Assembly (NCBI GenBank): GCA_964638675.1
Contig: CAZXAU010000027.1
Span: 1 to 14,731 of the forward strand
Source of the DNA: SIG714 sp964638675
GTDB lineage: Bacteria; Bacillota; Clostridia; Oscillospirales; CAG-272
DNA length: 14,731 nucleotides
Direction: 5' to 3'
Positions 5,896 to 12,698 of this stretch are shown piece by piece (position 1 is the first letter of the stretch; each line of letters starts with the position of its first letter). Both the position numbers and the translations under genes were made by a program. The notes below the pieces were generated by a model. The model had not been told where the DNA came from. It was given only the letters and a program-made list of their open reading frames with translations, and searched no databases.

Positions 5896-6813
5896 TTAAT
5901 TCAGCATCTTCCTGAATTTTATCTTTTTATCTCGCCCGAAAACCTGATATCCGCATTTCAAATAGCAATTTTCAGCAGCTGAGTTGCCGGAATCGGTTTG
6001 GATGGCAACAGAATCAAATCCTTTTTCCTTAAGGTATTGCTCTGCATAAGCTATAGCAAATGAACCGACGCCCTGACGTTGAAAATTTTTGGCAACGAAA
6101 AGCATAGATATCCACGCTTCATTTTTGTTCAGCAATCGGTTGATTTTCATATATCCAACTGGCAAGGCACCTTTGCATATCAAAAAATGTTTTTCATCAG
6201 GGTTTTCGACAGAAAGAAGCTCTTCCCACTCAATCAAACCGATATTTTGCGTATTTAAGGCGTCTTTGTTTTGAGCATACAGAATTCTGATAAAATATGC
6301 CTCGTGAATCGTTGCCGGAATGACAGAAAGACATGACGGAATATCAATTTCATACATGATCTCTCCGTCGTTTATAAGCCTGTTGAAAGATTCAAAAGGC
6401 TTTTCAACGAACCCGATCGCTTTCTGAAGGTTTATGCTTGGAATATTGTCCGGTTCCACATAACAGCGAAGTGTTTTTGCCCCCATTTCGGACAAGTGGT
6501 TTATTGCTGTGTGGATCATTTGTTTAGCAATTCCCATTCTTCGATATTCGGGAATTACAAACAGGTCGCCATAATACCAAAGCAAAGGATTTGTAACGTT
6601 TTGAACGCAGTGTATTCTGCCGACCACTTCATTATTTGATGTAGCGGCAATTACCCCCAAACAGTCGTTTCCTTTGACAAGTTCATCGAAAATGTATCGG
6701 CGTGAACGGTTTACCCATGGCGGTGCAGATGATTTCCATTGCTTTTGTGCGATTTTTTCCGCAAGTTCGTTCGTTAAAAATTTACTGACATGGAATGTGA
6801 TAAGTTCTTTCAT
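5896..6813 (-). CDS. tandem GNAT-family N-acetyltransferase
   Basis: A 305-residue protein made of two GCN5-related acetyltransferase domains, which move an acetyl group from acetyl-CoA to an amine. Domain 1 (about 1-155) has the strand and CoA loop LFVIPEYRRMGIAKQMI (84-100, R-R-M-G-I-A) followed by SINLQKAIGF. Domain 2 (about 165-305) has MLFVAKNFQRQGVG (237-250, Q-R-Q-G-V-G) followed by NSAAENCYLKCGY. Both CoA loops look intact. The substrate is not evident; some two-domain GNATs act on aminoglycosides or on mycothiol precursors, but no specific match can be claimed. AAAGGGG lies seven bases before the ATG. Upstream is a leader with its own promoter, a 20-codon peptide and an intrinsic terminator, the layout of an attenuation-controlled gene. 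It is probably cotranscribed with the gene at 5808-4458. Confidence 0.88.
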   Translation of the reverse strand: MKELITFHVSKFLTNELAEKIAQKQWKSSAPPWVNRSRRYIFDELVKGNDCLGVIAATSNNEVVGRIHCVQNVTNPLLWYYGDLFVIPEYRRMGIAKQMIHTAINHLSEMGAKTLRCYVEPDNIPSINLQKAIGFVEKPFESFNRLINDGEIMYEIDIPSCLSVIPATIHEAYFIRILYAQNKDALNTQNIGLIEWEELLSVENPDEKHFLICKGALPVGYMKINRLLNKNEAWISMLFVAKNFQRQGVGSFAIAYAEQYLKEKGFDSVAIQTDSGNSAAENCYLKCGYQVFGRDKKIKFRKMLN

Positions 6814-6828
6814 TTTGTTACCCCTTTC

Positions 6829-6862
6829 AAAAATAAAATGCCCTTGATAAAATCAAGAGCAT
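6829..6862 (-). terminator. attenuator terminator in the tandem GNAT leader
   Basis: On the minus strand ATGCTCTTGAT (6862-6852) pairs with ATCAAGGGCAT (6848-6838) over 11 bp with one G-U, around a TTT loop, and is followed at once by TTTATTTTT (6837-6829). It lies between the leader peptide and the GNAT ribosome binding site (6827-6821), so it would stop transcription before the gene. CCTTGAT at 6867-6861 and CTCCTTGA at 6921-6914 can compete for the same 3' arm. Confidence 0.75.
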
Positions 6863-6932
6863 CAAGGAAGTGCCGAGCCGAATGGCGTAATTATTTCAGC
6901 ATTTCCTTACAGTCAAGGAGCAACGGTATGCG

Positions 6933-6995
6933 TCAGTCCGCGGACAAAACGGCAATTGATCTTATCAGTGTAAATATAAGTGTAAAATCAGTCAT
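6933..6995 (-). CDS. putative 20-residue leader peptide
   Basis: ATG at 6995 is preceded by AAGGAGGTGG with ideal spacing, the strongest SD in the window. The peptide reads MTDFTLIFTLIRSIAVLSAD and ends at TGA 6935-6933. It sits about 30 nt after the predicted transcription start and 70 nt before the terminator, where a ribosome-sensing leader peptide would be. GGACAAAA around the start (7002-6995) can pair with TTTTGTCC near its end (6949-6942), so translation would remodel the RNA. It has no run of one amino acid to suggest an amino-acid sensor. Drug-induced stalling is the alternative; both are inferences. Confidence 0.6.
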   Translation of the reverse strand: MTDFTLIFTLIRSIAVLSAD

Positions 6996-7032
6996 TTTGT
7001 CCACCTCCTTTTATATCAGTGTTTACAGGTAT

Positions 7033-7061
7033 ATCATAGCATAAATCTTTATAAATGTCAA
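7033..7061 (-). promoter_or_regulatory. consensus promoter of the GNAT leader
   Basis: TTGACA (7061-7056), a 17-bp spacer and TATGAT (7038-7033) on the minus strand. The predicted start is near 7026, giving a leader of about 213 nt to the GNAT ATG. Confidence 0.85.
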
Positions 7062-7434
7062 GCGTGCCTGTATCAACCATTGGTTTAATGTTAATATCTA
7101 TGAATTTACTTTCCCGTAAGTAAAACACGTATGGGAATTTCATTCCATAAGTGCCTTTGCGTTGCTTTTGTCAAAATTTGCTTTTACAAATAAAAATCGA
7201 GTGTCCATAACTCTGATGCGTTATAAACACTCGATATGTAATTTGTAACAAAAAAGATATATTTACGATTTCGGCTGAAAGATCCGAAACCTAACTGAAT
7301 AGGTAATAAATTTTACTGCATATGGAATCAGGCTAAATAGTCAGTATAGGATTCGATGATAGCGATCAGACTCGTCATATTATCAATATTTTTTAACATT
7401 TAAAATAAATGAATGAAATATTGTTAGTGCTACA
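7062..7434. other. intergenic region with hairpins, no gene seen
   Basis: I see no supported gene here. It holds a 7-bp hairpin TTTACTT/AAGTAAA (7105-7124), a short hairpin TATGGGA/TTCCATA (7130-7149, one G-T) and the nested terminator at 7184-7248. The rest (7249-7434) is AT-rich without clear signals. Confidence 0.5.
7184..7248 (-). terminator. nested terminator hairpin
   Basis: ATCGAGTGT (7196-7204) pairs perfectly with ACACTCGAT (7227-7235). Inside, ATAAC (7207-7211) pairs with GTTAT (7220-7224); outside, TTACAAAT (7184-7191) pairs with ATTTGTAA (7241-7248). On the minus strand the 9-bp stem is followed by TTTTTA, so it most likely ends transcription of the membrane-protein gene upstream of it. 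Confidence 0.65.
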
Positions 7435-7578
7435 TCAACCTTCATGCTTTTTATGTACGCTACCTAACAAAAAAGATACTATGAAAACCGGCCATTCCGT
7501 CAACATAAGTGAGTTTGTCATAATATTTTGTCCGTTATCAATACCTTTAAAGCTAATCAATCCGGCGATGACAAGCCA
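7435..7578 (-). pseudogene. orphaned C-terminal part of the membrane protein
   Basis: Directly after the TAA at 7581-7579 the same frame stays open for 47 more codons, from WLVIAGLISFKGIDNG to LLGSVHKKHEG, ending at TGA 7437-7435. It encodes two further hydrophobic stretches (LVIAGLISF and WPVFIVSFLLG), as expected for the end of a four-segment membrane protein. One nonsense change therefore separates it from the upstream 104 codons. Confidence 0.6.
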
Positions 7579-7893
7579 TTAATAAGTAAATGCAATAAAT
7601 GCCAAAACCGATGAAATGATATAGCATACTTTTACATATCCCTTTGGCTCATTCTTTATAAGCTTATATACACTTCTTATAAAAGAAAGCTCCACTGCAA
7701 AAACAGGAAATATAATCAGCATGCTGACGAATAGTGAGAAAGCGAATTCGTTCATTATCATATCGGGATCATTCGGAAAATCGGCTTTGATGTGATAATA
7801 CGATACTATTATACATACGATAATCGCCACTACCGACAATACAAAGAAAGCCAAACTTACCCACAAAAACAATCGGGACTTTTTGTTGTTCAT
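7579..7893 (-). CDS. small membrane protein, truncated by an in-frame stop
   Basis: A 104-residue protein with a short basic N-terminus (MNNKKSR) and three predicted membrane segments at about 8-31, 52-74 and 86-103, with the loop KADFPNDPDMIMNE between the first two. I do not recognise a family. The frame continues after the TAA for 47 codons of membrane-protein-like sequence, so the ancestral product had about 152 residues. The region before the ATG holds nine consecutive Gs on the coding strand (7906-7898) only four bases from the start, in place of a normal SD. A tract of that length is prone to slippage and could change translation efficiency. Transcription probably ends at the hairpin around 7196-7235. 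Whether the short form is functional cannot be judged. Confidence 0.6.
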   Translation of the reverse strand: MNNKKSRLFLWVSLAFFVLSVVAIIVCIIVSYYHIKADFPNDPDMIMNEFAFSLFVSMLIIFPVFAVELSFIRSVYKLIKNEPKGYVKVCYIISSVLAFIAFTY

Positions 7894-7956
7894 AATGCCC
7901 CCCCCCTGCGTTGCAATTATCAGATCTAAATTTATAGAATTAATATTATTATATCA

Positions 7957-8802
7957 TTATTTTATGCATTTCAACATTTTCTCCGCTTCAGCATAGAGCT
8001 TGGGTGATGTCTGCGGATATGTAAGTTCGGCAGGGAGAGCGTCAAATGCTTTTGTCTCCTTCATTTCGCTTTCGGGAAGCTCGCCAAGGGAGCGAGCGAC
8101 AGCAAGGAAAACCATTCCATTTGAACAGGCTTGCGAATTGAATCCCCAATAGTCGCATACCGGATAGATATCTGCATCCTTGATACCGCTTTCTTCAAAA
8201 AGTTCACGTCTCGCACATTCAAGCGGAGTTTCACCGTCTTCAATATGTCCCCCCTGCGTTTCCCAGGTGTTGCGATTTTTGTGCTTTGAAAGGATCCACT
8301 TACCTCGGTAAAAGGTGCATATCACCGTGTACTTGTATCTTTCAAGGTATCCAAGCGGATAAATTCTGCATTGGAGTTCTTTACGAATAACTTCACTGTC
8401 AACCACCGAAGCGTTCAGATCAACACCGAGATCCCTGCATTTTTTAATGGCAAGTTCGCGACCTTGCAAAGCTGCCTTTCGATACCAAAAAATTGCCTGC
8501 TCCATATCATGTTCAACGCCGATAGCGTCCTCATGGAACCACGCAAGATTGCATTGTCCATCACGATCGCCGTGATCGGCGGCTCTGCGTGTCCAATAGA
8601 CCGCTTTCTCAAAGTCTTTCTCAACGCCGAGACCGGCATAATAGAAGTAACCAATTTGACATTCGGCAAGAGGATAGCCCTGCTCAGCAATAGCCAGATA
8701 TCCCTCAAAGCACTTCTTGTATTGATGCGTATCAAAGTATTTTTCAATCAAATCATTGCAAATGTCTAACTCTCTGCAAGGCTTGTAATAAGGTTCTGAC
8801 AT
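7957..8802 (-). CDS. Sel1-like repeat / Nudix hydrolase fusion
   Basis: A 281-residue two-part protein. Residues about 44-115 hold two Sel1-like repeats (ECQIGYFYYAGLGVEKDFEKA..., then QCNLAWFHEDAIGVEHDMEQA...), helical hairpins that usually bind other proteins. Residues about 155-280 form a Nudix domain with a complete Nudix box, G185-x5-E191-x7-RELFEESGI (199-207), matching GX5EX7REUXEEXGU. Nudix enzymes hydrolyse nucleoside diphosphates linked to another group; GTWETQGGH-like surroundings suggest an NTP or similar small substrate, but this is unresolved. The start at 8802 is chosen for AAGGAG seven bases upstream; the frame is open to an ATG at 8901 (33 more residues), which lacks an SD. 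The catalytic glutamates are all kept, so it is likely active. It stands alone between the membrane-protein gene and the tRNA. Confidence 0.87.
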   Translation of the reverse strand: MSEPYYKPCRELDICNDLIEKYFDTHQYKKCFEGYLAIAEQGYPLAECQIGYFYYAGLGVEKDFEKAVYWTRRAADHGDRDGQCNLAWFHEDAIGVEHDMEQAIFWYRKAALQGRELAIKKCRDLGVDLNASVVDSEVIRKELQCRIYPLGYLERYKYTVICTFYRGKWILSKHKNRNTWETQGGHIEDGETPLECARRELFEESGIKDADIYPVCDYWGFNSQACSNGMVFLAVARSLGELPESEMKETKAFDALPAELTYPQTSPKLYAEAEKMLKCIK

Positions 8803-8931
8803 TGGTTTCTCCTTACACCAAATTTTTTCGGCAAATTGATTTACTGCAAGTTGTATTGTATCTTCCGCAAAGTTTGCGTACCAATCCTTCAACATAGACA
8901 TGTTATATTTTCAAGCATAAAATTCAAAGAA

Positions 8932-8980
8932 AACTGCACACATTTCCAATAACGCATTGTATCAAAATCTGTGTGCAGTT
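8932..8980 (-). terminator. terminator of the tRNA-Leu unit
   Basis: AACTGCACACA (8932-8942) and TGTGTGCAGTT (8970-8980) are perfect 11-bp complements with a 27-nt loop, and on the minus strand are followed by TTCTTTGAATTTT. It starts two bases after the tRNA 3' CCA. Confidence 0.7.
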
Positions 8981-8981
8981 A

Positions 8982-9066
8982 TGGTGCGGGTAACAGGACT
9001 TGAACCTGCACAGGTTGCCCCAATGGAACCTAAATCCATCGTGTCTGCCAATTCCACCATACCCGC
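8982..9066 (-). tRNA. tRNA-Leu(UAG)
   Basis: On the minus strand the acceptor GCGGGTA (9066-9060) pairs with TACCCGC, followed by discriminator A and an encoded CCA (8984-8982). The D arm is TGGTGGAATTGGCAGACAC. The anticodon arm ATGGA-TTTAGGT-TCCAT gives anticodon TAG, which reads CUN leucine codons. A long variable arm follows, as in class II tRNAs, then the T arm GCAGG-TTCAAGT-CCTGT. All stems pair. Confidence 0.96.
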
Positions 9067-9099
9067 ATATATGTGTTACAATCTAACATACTACGTTAC

Positions 9100-9127
9100 A
9101 TTATAACACAATTTATTATTTTGTCAA
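9100..9127 (-). promoter_or_regulatory. consensus promoter of tRNA-Leu
   Basis: TTGACA (9127-9122), a 16-bp spacer and TATAAT (9105-9100) on the minus strand, both boxes perfect, with the tRNA 5' end about 34 bases downstream of the -10. Confidence 0.85.
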
Positions 9128-9128
9128 C

Positions 9129-9172
9129 CGATTTTCAAAAAAAACAAAAAGCATTTTTTCACAAATAGCTTT
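9129..9172 (-). terminator. weak terminator after the transporter gene
   Basis: On the minus strand AAAGC (9172-9168, overlapping the stop codon) pairs with GCTTT (9152-9148) and is followed by TTGTTTTTTTT. The stem is short and the loop long. It abuts the tRNA promoter, so some read-through into the tRNA is possible. Confidence 0.4.
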
Positions 9173-10478
9173 ATACAACAACCGACAGGAATGTAAGACA
9201 TACGGCAAGCGAAGCTACAGACAGCAAAGCTCCGTATTTTACGAAATCGGTAAATCTGAATTTTACAGCCTGCTTTTTGAGCATTGACATCCACATGATC
9301 CCGGCAAGTGCTCCTATCGGTGTTAAATATGCACCGAGGTTTGATCCGATTATTGTCGCATATACGGCACTTGTCAGAGCATTTCCATGAAGATGAGAAA
9401 TAATCGGGCAGAAAAGCACACTCATCGGTATATTATTAATGAAATTCGCCGATAAAAATGATGTTATACCGTATTTATATATTGCACCATTATCTCCGAG
9501 AAATGATGCTATCATATCTGTAAATCCGTTTTGTTTCAGTGCAAGGACAATCACAAACATTGAAAGTACAAAGGGAATAAGCTGCCAGGGCGCACGTTTC
9601 AGAGTGTTTTTCAGCTTATCGGCACTTTCTTTTTTAATAATGCATACACTTCCAACCGACAAAAACAGCAATATAACAGCAGTCAGCGACACGATCCACA
9701 TTTCAATTCCGAAATACGGTCCAACCGCAAGAATCAGCGTGCATGCTATAAGAATTGCAAGACCGATTATAAGAAATGTCTTGTTCTCTATTTTCGCCTC
9801 TGTGCTTTGAACCTCAGCAACAGTATTCAATTCCCTGCGGAATATGACAAGCAAAAGCAAAAAAACAGTCAATGCACTTGCAAGAGTCGGAATAAGCATT
9901 GTAAGAAAATAATCAACAAATCCGATATTATATGCCGAGGCAATATAAATATTAGTCGGATTTCCTATGATCAGCATCATACTCATCGTATTTGCCGCAA
10001 CAAACTCTCCAACGAGATATGGTATCGGGCTTATATTTGCATTTTTGGCAAAATAACATATAAACGGAGTAAAAGTAAGCACTATTATATCATTTGATGT
10101 AAAAACAGTCAAGACAGAAACTGTAAGATAAAGTATTGTAAACAGTTTTAACTGGCTTTTATCCGCAATCGAAAGTGCCTTAGCGGCAACATATCTGAAA
10201 AAGCCCATCTCATCAAGGAAGACAGAAAGCAGAGTCATTGAAATAAACAGGATAAGGATCTTCAGTGGATTTACAGATGAATCACTCGTTAATTCCCCGA
10301 CAAGTCCCAATATATCAACTTGCCCGGAAATTATCATTATCAAGGCACCGACAAGTACGACTATGCAATATGTATCTGTTTTGGTTTTTCCGATCCGGAG
10401 CTGCGGAAAATACAGCACCGACAAAATCATCAGAATGCAGCTGAGTGCCGCTATCGTTACGGAGATTATCATTTTCAA
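9171..10478 (-). CDS. ArsB/NhaD-type (IT superfamily) ion transporter
   Basis: A 435-residue integral membrane protein with about ten to twelve hydrophobic segments. It has the two-fold pattern of the ion transporter superfamily (ArsB, NhaD, SLC13). The first half carries SNDIIVLTFTPF (128-139) and GNPTNIYIA (172-180). The second half carries FINNIPMSVLF (346-356) and GSNLGAYLTPIGALAGIMWM (378-397). The last motif closely resembles the ArsB arsenite carrier, but no arsenic regulator, reductase or ATPase is nearby, so the substrate (arsenite, Na+/H+ or an organic anion) is not settled. Translation probably starts at TTG 10478 with AAAGGA six bases upstream; ATG 10472 is the alternative. It is transcribed alone from a consensus promoter. 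Confidence 0.85.
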   Translation of the reverse strand: MKMIISVTIAALSCILMILSVLYFPQLRIGKTKTDTYCIVVLVGALIMIISGQVDILGLVGELTSDSSVNPLKILILFISMTLLSVFLDEMGFFRYVAAKALSIADKSQLKLFTILYLTVSVLTVFTSNDIIVLTFTPFICYFAKNANISPIPYLVGEFVAANTMSMMLIIGNPTNIYIASAYNIGFVDYFLTMLIPTLASALTVFLLLLVIFRRELNTVAEVQSTEAKIENKTFLIIGLAILIACTLILAVGPYFGIEMWIVSLTAVILLFLSVGSVCIIKKESADKLKNTLKRAPWQLIPFVLSMFVIVLALKQNGFTDMIASFLGDNGAIYKYGITSFLSANFINNIPMSVLFCPIISHLHGNALTSAVYATIIGSNLGAYLTPIGALAGIMWMSMLKKQAVKFRFTDFVKYGALLSVASLAVCLTFLSVVV

Positions 10479-10502
10479 TTCACGTCCTTTATCTATACAG
10501 AA

Positions 10503-10523
10503 TATCGCACTACAAATGCGATA
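10503..10523 (-). promoter_or_regulatory. hairpin in the transporter 5' UTR
   Basis: TATCGCA (10503-10509) and TGCGATA (10517-10523) are perfect 7-bp complements around a 7-nt loop, about 20 bp downstream of the predicted transcription start and about 13 bp before the SD. It could be an operator for a dimeric regulator or an RNA hairpin. No U tract follows. Confidence 0.4.
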
Positions 10524-10548
10524 GCATGGCTTTTTTCAAACATGAATC

Positions 10549-10576
10549 ATTATACTCAAAGTCTTCAATATGTCAA
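10549..10576 (-). promoter_or_regulatory. consensus promoter of the transporter gene
   Basis: TTGACA (10576-10571), a 16-bp spacer and TATAAT (10554-10549) on the minus strand, both boxes perfect. Confidence 0.85.
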
Positions 10577-10608
10577 TAGCTTTTTAATATTTTGTTAAAT
10601 CTTATTGA

Positions 10609-10634
10609 TAAAAAAAGACGGAATAAAACCGTCT
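10609..10634 (-). terminator. terminator after the DUF421 gene
   Basis: On the minus strand AGACGG (10634-10629), a 7-nt loop and CCGTCT (10621-10616) are followed by a run of Ts. It lies between the DUF421 gene and the next promoter, so the transporter is transcribed separately. Confidence 0.85.
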
Positions 10635-10683
10635 GTTTTATAGATTTACGAATCAGGAGCATTTTTATCGAGATAGATAGATG

Positions 10684-11358
10684 CTACTGGACAGCAAACA
10701 AGGTAACATCGTCGCTACTGTTGCATATACCGAGAAAAATTTCTTTTTCACTTTTATACCCCTGTTTATCGAGCTGTTTATCAAGCCATTTGCGATCAAA
10801 ACCCAGCCTCTTCAGATTTTCTCCCATAACTCTGCCGTCCATAATTATCTCTGTTCCTATATGAGCAGGAGCTGGAGAAAGTCCGAGGTCCTCCGGGTTC
10901 ACAGGACGTTTATTGCTGACAGGGAGTATAGATATCTTACCGTTTGTTTCAAAAACAGCGGTCTGAATATCACGGAGGTCAAAATATCCTTGCTCACGGC
11001 ACATTACCATAAATTCGCTTAATTCAATTTTGGATTCCTTCAGATTATCTCTGTAGAGCTTGCCGCTGTCGAGCAGAATACAAGGGCTTCCGTTTATATA
11101 TTTTCTCGATCTCGGTATCTTGTGTGCTATAACTCTCAAAACAACGGATACTATGCAGTATACAGCCATCGCAATAAGCGGCTTCCACGGTTGCTCAAGC
11201 TCGGTGGCAAGCTCAGCTGCAATAGAGCCTATTGTAATACCGTTGATATAATCAAAAAAGTCAAATTGAGCAAGCTGTTTTTCCCCCACTATCTTAGCTA
11301 TAATAAAAAGAGAAATCAACGACAGCATAGACGTCAGGAGCAGATTCAATATATCCAT
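10684..11358 (-). CDS. DUF421 (YetF-like) membrane protein
   Basis: A 224-residue protein of the DUF421/YetF family, whose molecular role is not established. The N-terminus has two or three membrane segments (about 5-22, 38-50, 60-78) with the typical IAKIVGEKQLAQFDFFDYI and ITIGSIAAEL stretches. The cytoplasmic part starts at NGSPCILLDSGK (89-100), continues with ELSEFMVMCREQGYFDLRDI and TAVFETNGKISILP (133-146), which is the family core, and then a C-terminal extension to about 224. The start at 11358 is chosen because AGGAAA lies eight bases before it; the ATG at 11373 would add five residues without an SD. It is monocistronic, ending at a good terminator (10609-10634). Confidence 0.9.
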   Translation of the reverse strand: MDILNLLLTSMLSLISLFIIAKIVGEKQLAQFDFFDYINGITIGSIAAELATELEQPWKPLIAMAVYCIVSVVLRVIAHKIPRSRKYINGSPCILLDSGKLYRDNLKESKIELSEFMVMCREQGYFDLRDIQTAVFETNGKISILPVSNKRPVNPEDLGLSPAPAHIGTEIIMDGRVMGENLKRLGFDRKWLDKQLDKQGYKSEKEIFLGICNSSDDVTLFAVQ

Positions 11359-11437
11359 AGATTCTTTCCTCATGTTATGTTTTTGTAATTGTTGACAGAT
11401 CTATAGGTAATTAAACTCTGGCAGAATAAAAAACAAC

Positions 11438-11466
11438 TTTACTTTTCTCTTGCTTTGTGGTATGAT
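11438..11466 (+). promoter_or_regulatory. likely promoter of the single-domain GNAT gene
   Basis: TTTACT (11438-11443), a 17-bp spacer and TATGAT (11461-11466), about 88 bp before the GNAT ATG. Confidence 0.55.
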
Positions 11467-11534
11467 GTGAATAATAAAAAAATCTTGAGATTGCTGTTAT
11501 ACAGAATTATAACGAAATCGAAATAAAAGGTATT

Positions 11535-11561
11535 ATGAAGGGCATAGAATTAAATGAGTAA
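11535..11561 (+). CDS. possible 8-codon upstream ORF overlapping GNAT start
   Basis: ATG at 11535, preceded by AAAAGG, reads MKGIELNE and stops at TAA 11559-11561. Its last codons overlap the GNAT ATG at 11554 in another frame. Such overlap can couple translation, but this may be chance. Confidence 0.25.
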   Translation: MKGIELNE

Positions 11562-12048
11562 GTTTATAATCAAACCTATGGAAACAGAAGATGAAATAAA
11601 CGGAAAAGCTTACGTGCATTACAAGTCATGGCATGAGACATACACTGATTTAGTCGATGCCGATTTTTTGAAAGAATTTACACTCGAAAAAACCAAGCAG
11701 ATTGCTCATGGATGGCTCAATAATATACTAATTGCCAAAGACGGCGACAGAATTATAGGTTTCGTAGGCTACGGTGATTACCATGATAATTCACTATGTG
11801 AATATGGCGAGATATACGGAATTTATGTTCTGGCCGATTATCACGTAAAAAAGGTCGGATATGAACTGATGAATGCCGCCATTGAAAAACTCGTTGAATA
11901 TAATAAAATTGCACTTTGGGTGCTGAAAGGTAATACAAAAGCAATCCGGTTTTACGAAAGATACGGATTTCACTTTGATGGTTTTGACGCGGAAATTATA
12001 CTTGGTACACCTAACACAGAGCTTCGTATGATTTATGAACGTGATTAA
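11554..12048 (+). CDS. GNAT-family N-acetyltransferase
   Basis: A 164-residue single-domain acetyltransferase. The central strand and CoA loop region is EIYGIYVLADYHVKKVGYELM (86-106), followed by the helix AAIEKLVEY, the strand IALWVLKGN and the late motif TKAIRFYERYGFHFDG (128-143). In most relatives the loop reads Q/R-x-x-G-x-G/A; here it is H-V-K-K-V-G, so the first conserved glycine is a lysine. The rest fits a working fold, similar to clostridial GNATs of the kind that begin with an SWxxTY segment (here SWHETY, 25-30). Substrate unknown. AAGGG lies 12 bases before the ATG, a rather long gap, and a small upstream ORF overlaps the start. It ends at a terminator shared with the convergent gene. 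Confidence 0.85.
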   Translation: MSKFIIKPMETEDEINGKAYVHYKSWHETYTDLVDADFLKEFTLEKTKQIAHGWLNNILIAKDGDRIIGFVGYGDYHDNSLCEYGEIYGIYVLADYHVKKVGYELMNAAIEKLVEYNKIALWVLKGNTKAIRFYERYGFHFDGFDAEIILGTPNTELRMIYERD

Positions 12049-12109
12049 TTTGTAGAAAACAATACAATAAAATACTTTACTTCAGCGAGTTAAAATATAC
12101 AATATAAAT

Positions 12110-12160
12110 AAAAGCCGTACTGCAAACCGATTTGTGTTCGCAAGACGGCATTTTTTCTTT
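12110..12160. terminator. bidirectional terminator
   Basis: GCCGT (12114-12118) pairs with ACGGC (12145-12149), with inner TGC/GCA pairing, and is followed on the plus strand by a run of Ts. On the minus strand TTTTATTT follows the stem. It serves the GNAT gene (+) and the RNase III-like gene (-). Confidence 0.65.
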
Positions 12161-12161
12161 T

Positions 12162-12698
12162 TTACTCGTTGTTTTCAGAATTCATCAAATATAAGAGCAT
12201 CCGGTAACAACATTTCCGTTGTGCATCCTTTTTTGACATGCCTGTAGATTGAAATGACATCTTAACACCCGGTACACTCATTTCACAACTCCACATAATG
12301 CACTCTCCATCGTATATCCGTTTACGATCATATTCAGGGTGTTGAATCAATCTCTTCTGAAAAAGCTCATTAACTTGACTTATGGATAAATCAGGATCTG
12401 GTTCACCTACAGCCGCATAATAAAGATTGGGAATAAAACCTTTATCGCTAAGATATTCATACATTGTTTTAGCTGCCATCATACGCAATTTGGATTTCGA
12501 TTTTCTAATATCCTTTACCTCAAAGGAATTAGTTCCCGAAGTAAATCCCGGAATGCATACCCAACAGGTAGTAATCTGGACAGCTTGTGTAATTTCAGGA
12601 ATTTGAGTATATAATGCATTATATGTATACTCGGGAATCCCATAGCCTGATTTTTGTGACAACTCCCGGAGAAGACCAACGTAGCTGACAAAATTCAA
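12162..12698 (-). CDS. double dsRNA-binding part of a split RNase III-like gene
   Basis: A 178-codon frame that directly follows, in the same reading frame, the UGA ending the RNase III-like domain (12701-12699). It begins with a nominal TTG at 12698 that has no SD, so it is best seen as the C-terminal half of one interrupted gene. Two dsRBD-like units are visible. The first runs from FVSYVGLLRELSQKSGYGIPEY (3-24) to KSKSKLRMMAAKTMYEYL (66-83). The second runs from SQVNELFQKRL (107-117) to SKKDAQRKCCYRMLLYL (155-171). Each shows the opening helix, a three-strand middle and the closing S-K-K-x-A-type helix that contacts RNA. Such domains would bring double-stranded RNA to the nuclease domain. 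It could be made only by read-through, reinitiation, or in a strain lacking the stop. Confidence 0.65.
   Translation of the reverse strand: MNFVSYVGLLRELSQKSGYGIPEYTYNALYTQIPEITQAVQITTCWVCIPGFTSGTNSFEVKDIRKSKSKLRMMAAKTMYEYLSDKGFIPNLYYAAVGEPDPDLSISQVNELFQKRLIQHPEYDRKRIYDGECIMWSCEMSVPGVKMSFQSTGMSKKDAQRKCCYRMLLYLMNSENNE

Noticed and set aside
8371..8769. Plus-strand frame of 132 codons
   Set aside because: It is a shadow of the Sel1-Nudix gene, whose Sel1 repeats and Nudix box are on the other strand.
9439..10097. Plus-strand frames of about 100 codons
   Set aside because: They are shadows of the transporter gene and have no SD or motifs.
10592..11022. Overlapping plus-strand frames of 90-113 codons
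   Set aside because: They are antisense to the DUF421 gene and its terminator.
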